Of a DNA stretch of 64,000 nt, positions 52,348-62,017 are shown piece by piece. A model generated the notes under the pieces. The model ran no database searches. It was given only the letters and a program-made list of their open reading frames with translations, and had not been told where the DNA came from. Positions within the stretch are counted from its first letter, which is position 1; each line of letters begins with the position of its first letter. The translations under genes and the position numbers were made by a program. The stretch comes from Rhodopseudomonas julia (GTDB lineage: Bacteria; Pseudomonadota; Alphaproteobacteria; Rhizobiales; Afifellaceae): positions 186,001 through 250,000 of the forward strand of contig NZ_JAUSUK010000002.1 in assembly GCF_030813515.1 (NCBI RefSeq), given 5' to 3'.

Positions 52348-54558
52348 GTGCCGCTTTCCAGGCTTTTGTACGAACCGCCGGCTTCCCAAGAGCCGCCACC
52401 GTCCCCGCCGAGCCCTTCGCTCGCCCGCACGGCTGCGCTCGTCGGTGTCCTCGGGGCATTCATCGTTCTCGCTGCCGTCGCATCGATCTCCTACCTGCAG
52501 TGGCGCGATCTGACGGAGAATATGCGTAGCTCCACGGCCAGCTCGGCGTTTTTTCTGGCTGACCATGCGGCGAGGCTTTTCGAAGTCTCCGATCTCGCGC
52601 TTCGCAAGGCGGCGGACGCCATCGGTGAGCGCGATTGGGACGAGATCGAAGCCTCGCGTTCCCTTCAGGACGAGCTCGTCGCCCTGCGTGCCGACCTTCC
52701 CTATGTCGATGAATTGTGGGTCAATGACAGTACGGGAGAGTTGCGTCTCACCACCTTTCGCTTCCCGGCCCCCAAGGCCAATCTCTCCGACCGCGATGTG
52801 TTTCAGGCCCACCGCACGCAGGATGCGGGTCTCTTCGTCGGCCAGCCGATTATCGGGCGGGTGACGGAAAGGCCGACATTTCTTGTCAGTCGCCGGCTCG
52901 GCGGGGAGGAGTTCAAAGGCATCGTTTCGGCGAGCCTGGCACTCGACTATTTCAACACCTTCTGGAAGCGGATCCCGTTGCCACCCGATGCGAGGGTCGC
53001 GCTCTTCAGAAAGAGCGATCAGTCGGTTTTGGCAAGTTTCCCACAGGCGCCCTCCGACGCGGCGCCGATCCCTTTCAATGCGGCGCTCGAGGGGATGATC
53101 GCCCAAGATCCGGTGGAGGGAAGCTACACCAACCTCGCGCAGGAAAAGGACGTCAGGTTCGGTTCCTATCACCAGGTTGGCACTCTGCCCCTTTATGTTC
53201 GTGTCAGCGTGCCGCGGCAGGCGCTCTTTTCGTTCTGGGTGCGGCAGGCCCGACCGAACGCGTTTTTCGCTCTCGCGGCGATTTTGTCGCTTATCGCTCT
53301 TACGGTTTTCGCCCGCCATCAGGCTCGGCGCGAGGATGAAAGCCGCACCTTCCTCAAGGACGAGGTCGCCCGACAAACGGTGGCATTACGGGAGGAAACC
53401 CAGGCTCTCGAGGCGCTCAACGGCGCAAGCCGCATCCTTTCCGCCGAACTTGACCCCAGCCGCGCGATCCGCACCATCGTCCAGGCGAGCGTGGTGATGA
53501 GCGGGGCGCGCGCCGGCGCCTTTTTGCCGGCAGATCAGAAGCGGGCGGAGAGAAACGAGAGCGACCGTATCGTTGTCCGAAACGAGGATTTTCGGGCTGG
53601 TTTTCTCCGCTTTGTCGATGATCATCGTGGCGAGCTTCTGCGTTCCGGCCACAATATTTTGCGGGTGGACGAGACGCGCGAATGGACGGCGGAGGACGAG
53701 GCATCCGTTGTCGGCAGCTTCTTGGCCGTGCCGATCATCTCACGCTCGGGCGAAGTGCACGGCGAGCTCTTCCTTGCCCATTCGAGCCCGCATGCCTTCG
53801 GGGCGCGCGCGGAACGGTTGTCGGTCGGGCTTGCCGCTCAGGCCGCGATTGCGATCGACAATGCCAATCTTTTCGAGGCCGCGCAGAAGGAAATCGCGGC
53901 CCGCAAGGAAACCCAGGTCAAGCAGGAGCTCCTCATCCGTGAACTCCACCATCGGGTGAAGAACACGTTGGCGATCGTCCAGGCGATCGCCGGCATGACG
54001 GCACGTTCGGCCGAGAATATGGGCGCCTTCAACGATGCCTTCGCGGGCCGGTTGTCGTCGCTTGCCTCCACACATACCCTTTTGACGGAATGGGCCTGGC
54101 AGAAAGCGCCTCTGGGGGATCTCATCCGCGGGCAGCTCGAGCCCTATCTGGAGCGGGTTCAGCTTGAGGGCCCGAACCTGGAGGTTGGCGCTGCTCAGGC
54201 TGTCCCGATCGGCATGGCCATTCATGAGCTCGCGACCAATGCGATCAAATATGGCGCGCTTTCGCAGGCCGAGGGCCATCTCTCCGTCGTCTGGCGCGTC
54301 GATGATGATGCAAGCGGAGAAACGCTCGGAACGTTGTTTCTGGAATGGCGCGAAAGCGGGGGACCTCCCGCCGAACCTCCGACGCGTCGCGGCTTCGGCT
54401 CGCGGCTGTTGCGGGATGTCCTGAGGGTGCAGCTTCGCGCCCGCACGGAGATCCGCTTCGAACCGAAAGGTCTGGTTTTCGAGCTCGAAGTCCCCATTGC
54501 ACCGATCGTCGTGACCGACTACCCTGGCGGAGCCGTCGAGGAGAGTGCTCATTCGTGA
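52348..54558 (+). CDS. Membrane-bound HWE-type sensor histidine kinase (dCache-GAF-HWE)
   Basis: This 736-aa protein starts at GTG 52348. It has an N-terminal membrane helix (about 29-50), a periplasmic dCache-like sensor (about 55-305), a second helix (about 308-330), a GAF domain (about 365-520) and the HWE core. The core has His535 in IRELHHRVKNTLAIVQAIAG, HELATNAIKYGALS and LEWRESGG, which gives the W-x-E that names the group. HWE kinases often signal to PhyR in the general stress response. The gene is followed by a stand-alone receiver whose promoter looks EcfG-dependent. Confidence 0.92.
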   Translation: MPLSRLLYEPPASQEPPPSPPSPSLARTAALVGVLGAFIVLAAVASISYLQWRDLTENMRSSTASSAFFLADHAARLFEVSDLALRKAADAIGERDWDEIEASRSLQDELVALRADLPYVDELWVNDSTGELRLTTFRFPAPKANLSDRDVFQAHRTQDAGLFVGQPIIGRVTERPTFLVSRRLGGEEFKGIVSASLALDYFNTFWKRIPLPPDARVALFRKSDQSVLASFPQAPSDAAPIPFNAALEGMIAQDPVEGSYTNLAQEKDVRFGSYHQVGTLPLYVRVSVPRQALFSFWVRQARPNAFFALAAILSLIALTVFARHQARREDESRTFLKDEVARQTVALREETQALEALNGASRILSAELDPSRAIRTIVQASVVMSGARAGAFLPADQKRAERNESDRIVVRNEDFRAGFLRFVDDHRGELLRSGHNILRVDETREWTAEDEASVVGSFLAVPIISRSGEVHGELFLAHSSPHAFGARAERLSVGLAAQAAIAIDNANLFEAAQKEIAARKETQVKQELLIRELHHRVKNTLAIVQAIAGMTARSAENMGAFNDAFAGRLSSLASTHTLLTEWAWQKAPLGDLIRGQLEPYLERVQLEGPNLEVGAAQAVPIGMAIHELATNAIKYGALSQAEGHLSVVWRVDDDASGETLGTLFLEWRESGGPPAEPPTRRGFGSRLLRDVLRVQLRARTEIRFEPKGLVFELEVPIAPIVVTDYPGGAVEESAHS

Positions 54559-54617
54559 CCGAACACGGTCCGATGTGCGCAATAAAGAACGGTCTTCCGA
54601 AAAAATATCTTCTCGCC

Positions 54618-54642
54618 GGAACCACTTTCGTTCCGTGGCGTT
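54618..54642 (+). promoter_or_regulatory. EcfG-type promoter of the stand-alone receiver gene
   Basis: GGAAC (54618-54622), exactly 16 bases, CGTT (54639-54642) is a perfect EcfG promoter. It lies 63 bases upstream of the receiver ATG at 54705. Confidence 0.75.
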
Positions 54643-54704
54643 AAAAACGAGCTGCGTATTGCCGTTTGCCAGCAGAAGACTTTTTTGCAGGAGAAATAGC
54701 CCGT

Positions 54705-55097
54705 ATGCCCGCCATGTGTGCAGGAGAGACAGCGGCACCTCTCCGCGATTGCCAGATCTTATTGGTAGAAGACGAAGCTTTGGTTGCAATGGACCTCGCC
54801 TACGAGCTCGAGAAGGCCGGGGCCGAGGTGACTTTTGCGTCGACGCTCGCGGAGGCGCTCGCCATCGCCAACAGCGACGATCCTCCTCATTCCGCGGCTG
54901 TGCTTGATATCAATCTGCGGGGTGAAGAGGTTTATCCGGCGGCCGAAAGGCTCGCCGAAACAGGCGTTCCCTTTCTGTTTTGTACAGGGCACGGCAAGCT
55001 GGAAGATGTCGCACCGCGCTTTCCAGACGCGCCGGTGCTGAACAAGCCGATCATCGGACGCCAGCTCGTTTGCGCCCTCGCGGCACTGCTCCCTTAA
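54705..55097 (+). CDS. Stand-alone response-regulator receiver protein
   Basis: The ATG at 54705 (130 aa) has AGGAG 11 bases upstream; a TTG at 54666 is less likely. It is a single receiver domain: ILLVEDEALVAMDLAYELEK with acidic pair, AAVLDINLRGEEVY with phospho-Asp, FLFCTGHGK, and PVLNKPII with Lys. There is no output domain. Single-domain receivers downstream of HWE kinases often serve as phosphate sinks or adaptors. Its EcfG-type promoter suggests feedback in the stress response. Confidence 0.88.
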   Translation: MPAMCAGETAAPLRDCQILLVEDEALVAMDLAYELEKAGAEVTFASTLAEALAIANSDDPPHSAAVLDINLRGEEVYPAAERLAETGVPFLFCTGHGKLEDVAPRFPDAPVLNKPIIGRQLVCALAALLP

Positions 55098-55146
55098 GAG
55101 GCTTGTCGGTCTAGCGCTCTTTCGCGCGTTGTCCCTCTCGATGTGC

Positions 55147-56301
55147 TCAGCTGGCCTTGGCCTTGTGCACCCGCCAAATGGCTCCGTTCGCTTCGTCCGT
55201 CAGGAGGTAGAGAGCTCCATCCGGCCCTTCGACGACGTCACGGATGCGTTGCGCGCGGTCGTGCAGGAGACGCTCCTCATGGCTCACTTCCTCGCCGTCC
55301 AGTTCGAGGCGAACGAGGGCCTTTGAGGCGAGGCCGCCGACGAAGATGTCCCCCTGCCATTCGGGAAACATGTCACCCTCGTAAAAGACCATGCCGGAGG
55401 GGGCGATGACCGGTGTCCACTGATAAAGCGGATCGACCATGCCTTCGGCCTGCGCCTTGCCGGAGCCGACGGGCGTGCCGTCATAATTGACGCCATAGGA
55501 GATGACGGGCCAGCCGTAATTCTTGCCGGGGCGGGCGATGTTGAGTTCGTCGCCACCCTTCGGGCCGTGCTCGATCTCCCAAAGCTCACCCGTCTCGGGA
55601 TTGAGTGCGGCAGCCTGGACGTTGCGATGGCCGTAGGACCAGATCTCCGGCCGTGCGCCATCTCGGCCGACATACGGGTTGTCGTCTGGAACGGTGCCGT
55701 CCGGATTGAGGCGCACGATCTTGCCGAGATCTGAATCAAGCTCTTGCGCCTGCCCGCGGAAAGCGTCTGCAAATCGTTCGCCGAGTGTCACGAAGAGATG
55801 GCCGTCGCCGTCGAAGACGAGGCGCGAGCCGTAATGCGCGGTGCTTGCGACCTTCGGCTCTTGCGAGAAGATCACCTCCACATTCTGCATCGCCGTCCGG
55901 TCGTCGGAAAGTTTGCCGCGGGCGACCGCCGTCGACGTCGTGCCGCCGTCACCGGCTTCGGCATAGCTCCAATAGACGAGCCCGTTTTCTTCAAAGGCGG
56001 GATCGAGGGCGACGTCCAGAAGCCCGCCCTGACTGCGGTTGTCGACCTCGGGCAGGCCTGAAATCGGCTCCGATACGTCTCCGGCGGGCGTGACATGGCG
56101 CAGGTTTCCGGACCGCTCCGTCACCAGCATCGAACGATCGGGCAGGAAGGCGAGGCCCCAGGGGTGGGAAAGACCCTCCGCCACGGTTTCCACGGCGATC
56201 TGCGGCCCCTCGGTGGTGATCGTTTCCTGGGCAAGGCTGGTGTTGGCGAGAAGCGTCGCGGCGAGAACTCCGCCCGTCCGCAAAAACATGCCTTTGATCA
56301 T
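55147..56301 (-). CDS. PQQ-dependent sugar dehydrogenase (YliI/Asd-type), periplasmic
   Basis: The ATG at 56301 follows GGAGG and gives 384 aa. A signal peptide is clear ([20 protein letters not shown], cleavage near SLAQE). The six-bladed propeller has [40 protein letters not shown] and [20 protein letters not shown], and [10 protein letters not shown]. These match soluble aldose dehydrogenases. PQQ synthesis genes are not in the window. The frame continues upstream of 56301 but the extra residues are Arg-rich and not signal-like. Confidence 0.88.
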   Translation of the reverse strand: MIKGMFLRTGGVLAATLLANTSLAQETITTEGPQIAVETVAEGLSHPWGLAFLPDRSMLVTERSGNLRHVTPAGDVSEPISGLPEVDNRSQGGLLDVALDPAFEENGLVYWSYAEAGDGGTTSTAVARGKLSDDRTAMQNVEVIFSQEPKVASTAHYGSRLVFDGDGHLFVTLGERFADAFRGQAQELDSDLGKIVRLNPDGTVPDDNPYVGRDGARPEIWSYGHRNVQAAALNPETGELWEIEHGPKGGDELNIARPGKNYGWPVISYGVNYDGTPVGSGKAQAEGMVDPLYQWTPVIAPSGMVFYEGDMFPEWQGDIFVGGLASKALVRLELDGEEVSHEERLLHDRAQRIRDVVEGPDGALYLLTDEANGAIWRVHKAKAS

Positions 56302-56805
56302 GCTGATCCTCCGAAACTTCGCGGCGGGTGCGCGTCCGCCTTTGCGAACCAATCGGCGGAGAAGCCCCCAGTTCCCGTGGGTATGCCGGGAGCGGGATAA
56401 CGTTCGCTTGAATGCCGGCGGCAAGCGTCGCCCTTACGGCCTTGTGCGCGGCTGGTTCATGCAGGACTGGCGCGATGCGCAACGACGTCGCGGGTCGGCC
56501 GGCGCATTTCAGCTTCTCGCATCGCCACCGGCGACCCGCCGGCGCTGAAGCCTGCAGGGGGCGGGGATGAAACTCAACGTATCTCTGTGAAATGCAAAAG
56601 ATTTTCCGGCCGGCCTCGGCGAATTTCGTGCCGCTTTGCGACGTGAGCCGAAGGCATTCTGCGCCAGCGATCGGGAAAGCCGATTGAGGTCTGAAGGAAG
56701 ACGATCAGGCCAAGCGCCGTCGCTGCCGTTTTGACCTTTGCGCCAGGTTCTCTAAAACCAGAGGCAACGTTTCATTCTCATTCCTCAACCAGCAGAGATA
56801 ATTTC
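56302..56805. other. Intergenic region between divergent genes
   Basis: This 504-bp gap holds the promoter of the sugar dehydrogenase and that of the NAGGN operon. Near 56490-56550 there is an imperfect inverted repeat (GCGGGTCG with CGACCCGC about 30 bases apart). No coding frame or known regulator box is supported. Confidence 0.5.
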
Positions 56806-58581
56806 ATGTGCGGCATTTGCGGCGAAGTGAGCTTCACCGGCTCGCAGGCCGATCCCTCAGCAATCGGGCGTATGCTCGATGTCCTCTCCGCCCGTGGCCC
56901 CGATTCCTCCGGGGCCGTCATCCGAGGCCGCGTCGGCCTCGGTCATCGCCGGCTCAAGATCATCGATCTGTCGGCGCGCTCCGAACAGCCTCTCGTGGAT
57001 TCCGATCTCGGGCTCTCGATCGTCTTCAACGGCTGCATCTACAATTACCAGGAGCTGCGGACCGAGCTCGAGGCGAAAGGCTACCGGTTCTTCTCCACCG
57101 GCGACACGGAAGTGATCCTGAAGGCCTGGCATGCCTGGGGCGAGGATTGCGTCAACCGCTTCCACGGTATGTTCGCCTTCGCCATTCATGAGCGCGAAAG
57201 CGGCCGCGTGGTGCTGGCGCGCGACCGTTTCGGCATCAAGCCGCTCTATTTGTCGGAGACCGCGGGGACATTGCGTTTTGCCTCGTCGCTTCCGGCTCTC
57301 GTCAAGGCTGGCGGTGTCGACACCACGATCGATCCCGTGGCGCTGCAATTCTACATGTCGTTTCATGCGGTGGTGCCCGCGCCCTACACCATCCTCAAGG
57401 GCGTGCGGAAACTGCCGCCGGCCACGATCCGCGTGATCGAGGCCGACGGGACGAGCCGTGAAAAGGTCTACTGGGATCCGCGCTATGAGCGCACGAGCGA
57501 AGAGGTGACGCGCTCGTTTGGCGAATGGCAGGAGATGGTGCTCGATGCGCTGCGGACGGCCGTCGACCGCCGTATGGTCGCCGACGTGCCCGTCGGCGTG
57601 CTTCTTTCAGGCGGTGTCGATTCCTCGCTGATCGTCGGGCTTCTCGCCGAGGCCGGACAGAAGGATCTGATGACCTTTTCGATCGGCTTTGAGGAGGCGC
57701 ATGGCGAGAAGGGTGACGAATTCGTCTATTCCGACATCATCGCCAAGCATTTCAACACCGATCATCACAAGCTGTTCGTGCCGTCGTCCGACCTCCTGAA
57801 GGAGCTTCCGGGCGCGATTTCGGCGATGTCGGAACCGATGGTGTCCTACGACAATATCGGCTTCTATCTGTTGTCGCGGGAAGTCGCGAAGCACATCAAG
57901 GTCGTTCAGTCCGGGCAGGGCGCGGATGAGGTTTTTGGCGGCTATCACTGGTATCCGCCGCTCGCGCATTCGAACAACCCGGCTGCTGATTACGCCAAGG
58001 TCTTCTTCGACCGCGATCACGACAAGCTGGGGCAGCATCTCTCTCCCGACTGGATGGCGGCCAAGGACGAGGCGCGTGCCTTCGTGGAGGCGCAATTCAA
58101 CAAAGCCGGGGCAGAGGATCCGGTCGACAAGGCGCTTCGGCTCGATTCCACCATCATGCTCGTCGACGATCCGGTGAAGCGGGTCGACAACATGACGATG
58201 GCCTGGGGGCTGGAAGCCCGCGTTCCGTTCCTCGACCACGAGCTTGCCGAGCTTGCCGCGCGCATTCCGCCGGAGCACAAGCTTGCCGACGGTGGCAAGG
58301 GCATCCTGAAGGCCGTGGCGCGCGAGGTCGTGCCGAAAGAGGTGGTGGATCGCGAAAAGGGCTATTTCCCGGTTCCGGCGCTCAAATACATCGCCGGCGA
58401 CACGCTCGACATGGTGCGCGATACGCTGACGAGCCAAGCCGCGCGCGAGCGCGGTCTCTTCCGAGAAGACTATCTCAACGCGCTCTTCGATGATCCGAGC
58501 GCTCATATCACGCCGTTGCGAGGGTCGGAGCTATGGCAGGTGGGGCTCCTGGAGCTCTGGTTGCAGAACCACGAGCTTTGA
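56806..58581 (+). CDS. N-acetylglutaminylglutamine amidotransferase, asparagine-synthase family (NAGGN synthesis)
   Basis: The ATG at 56806 is chosen so that Cys2 becomes the N-terminal nucleophile (MCGICGEVSF). The 591-aa protein has a glutaminase domain (SARGPDSSGAVIRGRVGLGH, VFNGCIYNYQELR, RFGIKPLYLSE) and a synthetase domain with LLSGGVDSSLIVGLLAEAGQ. The following two genes (GNAT/ATP-grasp synthetase and M42 peptidase) define the NAGGN osmoprotectant locus, in which this enzyme forms the C-terminal amide. It is one member of an operon with 12 bases to the next gene. Confidence 0.9.
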   Translation: MCGICGEVSFTGSQADPSAIGRMLDVLSARGPDSSGAVIRGRVGLGHRRLKIIDLSARSEQPLVDSDLGLSIVFNGCIYNYQELRTELEAKGYRFFSTGDTEVILKAWHAWGEDCVNRFHGMFAFAIHERESGRVVLARDRFGIKPLYLSETAGTLRFASSLPALVKAGGVDTTIDPVALQFYMSFHAVVPAPYTILKGVRKLPPATIRVIEADGTSREKVYWDPRYERTSEEVTRSFGEWQEMVLDALRTAVDRRMVADVPVGVLLSGGVDSSLIVGLLAEAGQKDLMTFSIGFEEAHGEKGDEFVYSDIIAKHFNTDHHKLFVPSSDLLKELPGAISAMSEPMVSYDNIGFYLLSREVAKHIKVVQSGQGADEVFGGYHWYPPLAHSNNPAADYAKVFFDRDHDKLGQHLSPDWMAAKDEARAFVEAQFNKAGAEDPVDKALRLDSTIMLVDDPVKRVDNMTMAWGLEARVPFLDHELAELAARIPPEHKLADGGKGILKAVAREVVPKEVVDREKGYFPVPALKYIAGDTLDMVRDTLTSQAARERGLFREDYLNALFDDPSAHITPLRGSELWQVGLLELWLQNHEL

Positions 58582-58593
58582 TAGGGGGCTCTC

Positions 58594-60384
58594 ATGGCAC
58601 GCCGACCGGACAAGAAGGGCCAGGGCAAACGCGCCAATGTCGTTGGCCACAGGCTATTGCGCATGCGCGAGCAGGGCACGCGGCCGCATCTCGAGCAGGA
58701 TAGCGACCGGCCGCACCCCAATGCGGTGATCGATTGCGGCTGGGGACGCGTCCTCTTCACGCAGACATTCGAGACGAGCGAGGCGATGATCGACAAGCTC
58801 GGGGCGGAGGGGCCGGACAGGCGCGACATCGCCTTTTACGTGCGCGATCCGCATGTCGTGCTGGCTGCTGCCCCGAACGAGCTCTTCCTCGATCCCTCCC
58901 ACACCTACCGGCTCGATCTCACCACGTACCGCGCGAAATGGCGCAAGCTGCCTGGATTTTTCGTGCGGCGGCTGACGTCGCTGGCCGATGCGGAGACGGT
59001 CAACCGCATCTATGCGAGCCGCAACATGGTGCAGGTGGACCCGGAGTTCTTCTGGTCGAACCGAGACAGCCGGGCGCTCACATATTTCGTTGCCGAGGAC
59101 GAGACGACGGGGGAGGTGATCGCCACCGTCACCGGCGTCGATCATCAGCGCGCCTTCAATGATCCGGAGCGGGGATCCTCGCTGTGGTGTCTCGCCGTTG
59201 ATCCGCAGGCGCGTTATCCGGGCATCGGTGAAGCGATGGTGCGCCGGCTTGCGGAGCATTATCAGGCGCGCGGGGCCGCCTTCATGGATCTCTCGGTCCT
59301 GCACGACAACGACAAGGCGATCAATCTCTACGAAAAGCTCGGTTTCCGGCGCATTCCCATCTTTGCGGTGAAGCGCAAGAACCCCATCAACGAAAAGCTC
59401 TTTTCCGGTCCCGACCCGGCGGAAAACCTCAATCCCTACGCTCGGATCATCGTTGACGAAGCGCGGAGGCGGGGCATCGATGTGGAGGTGATCGACGATC
59501 AGGCGGGGTTCTTCCGCCTCTCATCCGGCGGTCGATCGGTGCGGTGTCGCGAAAGCCTGTCGGAGCTCACGAGCGCTGTCGCCATGTCGCTTTGCGATGA
59601 CAAGGCGGCGACGCGTCGGATCGTGGAAAGGGCGGGGGTGAAGGTTCCTGCCCAGATGGAGGTCGGTGACGACAAAGAGCTCGAAGCCTTCCTCGCCGAG
59701 CACAAGAGCGTGGTGGTCAAGCCCGCGCGCGGTGAGCAGGGGCGGGGTGTCGCCGTCGATCTCGACACGCTCGATGACGTCAAGGCCGCGATCGAAGAAG
59801 CCAAAAAATCGGCCGATCGCGTGGTGCTCGAATCGTATTTCTCCGGCACCGATCTCAGACTGATCGTGATCAATTTTCGGCTTGTCGCGGCAGCGATTCG
59901 CGTGCCCGCGCAGGTGGTGGGCGACGGCAAGAGCTGCGTGCGCGATCTGATCGCCAAGCAGAGCCGGCGCCGTGAAGCGGCCACCGGCGGAGAATCGAAG
60001 ATCCCGCTCGATGGAGAGACCGAACGCTCCGTCGGGCGCGCGGGCTATTCGCTCGATTCCGTTCTGCCCGAGGGCGAGTCGCTTCAGGTCAGGAAATCTG
60101 CCAATCTTCACACCGGCGGCACCATTCACGACGTCACGGCCGCGGTTCATCCGACGCTCGTCGAGGCCGCGATCTCGGCGGCACGTGCCATCGACATTCC
60201 TGTGGTCGGCATCGATCTGATGGTGACGGCACCGCATCTGCCAGAATATGTGTTCATCGAGGCGAATGAGCGACCGGGCCTTGCCAATCACGAACCGCAG
60301 CCGACCGCGCAGCGCTTCGTCGATCTCCTGTTTCCGCTCTCGATGCCCGCCTCCGTCAGGATGGCGCAGGAAAGGAAGGGATGA
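58594..60384 (+). CDS. ngg: N-acetylglutaminylglutamine synthetase (GNAT + ATP-grasp)
   Basis: This 596-aa two-domain enzyme has an N-terminal acetyltransferase domain (about 125-255) with FVAEDETTGEVIATVTGVDH and VDPQARYPGIGEAMVRRLAE. The C-terminal ATP-grasp domain (about 320-590) has VVVKPARGEQGRGVAVDLDT, VVLESYFSGTDLRLIVINFR and VFIEANERPGLANHEPQPT. It acetylates and ligates glutamine units to form the dipeptide that the amidotransferase then caps. The architecture is nearly specific for NAGGN synthesis. The M42 peptidase start overlaps its stop. Confidence 0.9.
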   Translation: MARRPDKKGQGKRANVVGHRLLRMREQGTRPHLEQDSDRPHPNAVIDCGWGRVLFTQTFETSEAMIDKLGAEGPDRRDIAFYVRDPHVVLAAAPNELFLDPSHTYRLDLTTYRAKWRKLPGFFVRRLTSLADAETVNRIYASRNMVQVDPEFFWSNRDSRALTYFVAEDETTGEVIATVTGVDHQRAFNDPERGSSLWCLAVDPQARYPGIGEAMVRRLAEHYQARGAAFMDLSVLHDNDKAINLYEKLGFRRIPIFAVKRKNPINEKLFSGPDPAENLNPYARIIVDEARRRGIDVEVIDDQAGFFRLSSGGRSVRCRESLSELTSAVAMSLCDDKAATRRIVERAGVKVPAQMEVGDDKELEAFLAEHKSVVVKPARGEQGRGVAVDLDTLDDVKAAIEEAKKSADRVVLESYFSGTDLRLIVINFRLVAAAIRVPAQVVGDGKSCVRDLIAKQSRRREAATGGESKIPLDGETERSVGRAGYSLDSVLPEGESLQVRKSANLHTGGTIHDVTAAVHPTLVEAAISAARAIDIPVVGIDLMVTAPHLPEYVFIEANERPGLANHEPQPTAQRFVDLLFPLSMPASVRMAQERKG

Positions 60385-61538
60385 TGACGCGGCTCGCGAT
60401 CGATACGGACTACCTGGCCGACTGGCTGGCGCGACTTCTCGCGACGCCGAGCCCGACCGGATACACCGACACGATCGTGCGCGATTGCTGTGCGGAGCTG
60501 GAGAGGCTCGGGGTCGGCTACGAGATCACCCGCCGTGGCGCCATTCGTGCCATCTATCAGGGCTCTCGGCGCAAGGCGGCCCGCGCCATCGTCGCCCATC
60601 TCGATACGCTCGGCGCGCAGGTGAAGGGGCTCAAGGAGAACGGACGTCTTGAACTCGTGCCTGTCGGCCATTGGTCGGCGCGGTTCGCCGAAGGCGCGCG
60701 GGCGACGATTTTTACCGATCACGGTTCCTATCGCGGCACGATTCTGCCGCTGAAAGCTTCGGGCCATACCTTCGCCGATGAGGTCGACACCCTGCCGGTC
60801 GGTTGGGATTACGTGGAGCTTCGCATCGACGCGCCGGCGACCGACAAGCTGTCTTTGGAAAAGCTCGGTGTGGAGGTCGGCGATATGGTGGCGATCGATC
60901 CGCAGCCGGAATTCGTCGAGAACGGCTTCATCGTTTCCCGCCATCTCGACAACAAGGCGGGCGTGGCCGTCATGTTCGCCGCGTTGGACGCGATGGTGAA
61001 GGAAGGTGCGATCACGCCGGTCGATATCCATTTCCTTCTGACCATTGCCGAAGAGGTGGGGGTCGGTGCCTCTGCCATCCTCTCCCACGACGTCGCCTCG
61101 ATGGTGGCGGTCGACAATGGCACGACGGCTCCCGGCCAGAATTCTTCGGAATTTGGTGTGACCGTCGCCATGGCCGACCAGACCGGTCCGTTCGACTACC
61201 ACCTGACCCGTAAGCTCGCCCGTCTCTGCCTGGAAAACGATATTCGCTACCAGAAGGACGTCTTCCGCCATTACCGCTCCGATTCCGCTTCTGCGATCGA
61301 ATCGGGGGCGGATGTCCGCACGGCACTCATCACCTTCGGCGTCGATGCGAGCCACGGCTATGAGCGCATCCACATGCATGCGTTGCGGTCTCTCGCAGAA
61401 CTCATCACCGCCTATGTGACAAGCCCCGTCGAAATCCAGCGCGACAGCAAAGAGCTCGGCAGCCTCCAGGGCTTCACGACCCAGCCGACCGAGGACGAGG
61501 CGGCTGAGGAGGCAAAGGACGAACCCGTCGTGCTGTGA
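60381..61538 (+). CDS. M42-family peptidase of the NAGGN osmoprotectant system
   Basis: This 385-aa metallopeptidase has the M42 metal sites: VAHLDTLGAQVKGL (His, Asp), VSRHLDNKAGVAVMF (Asp), LLTIAEEVGVGASAI (Glu-Glu), MVAVDNGTTAPGQN (Asp) and a late His in MHALRSLAEL. It overlaps ngg by 4 bases (or starts at 60384). A peptidase of this type is regularly the third gene of NAGGN loci, probably for turnover of the dipeptide when osmolarity falls. It may act on the amide end, but that is not known. Confidence 0.87.
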   Translation: MMTRLAIDTDYLADWLARLLATPSPTGYTDTIVRDCCAELERLGVGYEITRRGAIRAIYQGSRRKAARAIVAHLDTLGAQVKGLKENGRLELVPVGHWSARFAEGARATIFTDHGSYRGTILPLKASGHTFADEVDTLPVGWDYVELRIDAPATDKLSLEKLGVEVGDMVAIDPQPEFVENGFIVSRHLDNKAGVAVMFAALDAMVKEGAITPVDIHFLLTIAEEVGVGASAILSHDVASMVAVDNGTTAPGQNSSEFGVTVAMADQTGPFDYHLTRKLARLCLENDIRYQKDVFRHYRSDSASAIESGADVRTALITFGVDASHGYERIHMHALRSLAELITAYVTSPVEIQRDSKELGSLQGFTTQPTEDEAAEEAKDEPVVL

Positions 61539-61636
61539 CACTTTGCGCCGGCCGGCTGCTTCTTAGTCTGGCTTCTCGCGCTTGACCCGCTTCCATGTGG
61601 AGGCGCGATATCGCGTCCTTTAGGAAGGGACGTGAC

Positions 61637-61849
61637 ATGACAGAAAAACCCCACGACGCCGAGACTGTAGAAGATCGCTGCTGCCAGGATCAGGCCGCAG
61701 GTGAGCGGGAGGGCTGCGGCTGTGGTGGCAAAGGCCACGGCAAGCACAAGGATCATGAGCACGGGGGCCACAAGCATGGCTCGTGCGGCTGCGGCGGCCA
61801 CGGCCACAAGCACGCGCATGGCGCGGGCGGTTGCGGCGGCGATCACTGA
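61637..61849 (+). CDS. His/Cys/Gly-rich small peptide, probable metal binding
   Basis: The ATG at 61637 follows AGGAAGGGA. The 70-aa product has 12 His and 7 Cys by count, arranged as CGCGGKGHGKHKDHEHGG, then HGSCGCGGHGHKHAH and a GGCGGDH tail. This looks like a nickel, zinc or copper chaperone or store. No transporter or metalloenzyme gene is next to it. Similar low-complexity His-rich peptides occur in other proteobacteria. Confidence 0.72.
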   Translation: MTEKPHDAETVEDRCCQDQAAGEREGCGCGGKGHGKHKDHEHGGHKHGSCGCGGHGHKHAHGAGGCGGDH

Positions 61850-61940
61850 AGATTTCGAGCTAGATCACTCCGCGCGACAAAGCCTGGACTGGGGTGAGCG
61901 CCGCATCCTGAGGCGGCGTCCTAGAGACAAATTAAAAAAG

Positions 61941-61971
61941 GCGGGCGCCGGTTCTTCTGCCGGCTGCCCGC
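61941..61971 (-). terminator. Terminator of the universal stress protein gene
   Basis: GCGGGC-GCCGG (61941-61951) pairs with CCGGC-T-GCCCGC (61960-61971), with a single bulged T. On the minus strand it is followed by TTTTTT. This is a textbook intrinsic terminator. Confidence 0.85.
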
Positions 61972-61979
61972 ACATCAGA

Positions 61980-61998
61980 CGCCCCGCCAAGCGGGGCG
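61980..61998. terminator. Second hairpin downstream of the universal stress protein gene
   Basis: CGCCCCGC and GCGGGGCG (8 bp each) close a CAA loop just before the stop of the universal stress gene. It may aid the neighbouring terminator. Confidence 0.6.
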
Positions 61999-62017
61999 CG
62001 CCCTCAACCTCGTCGAT

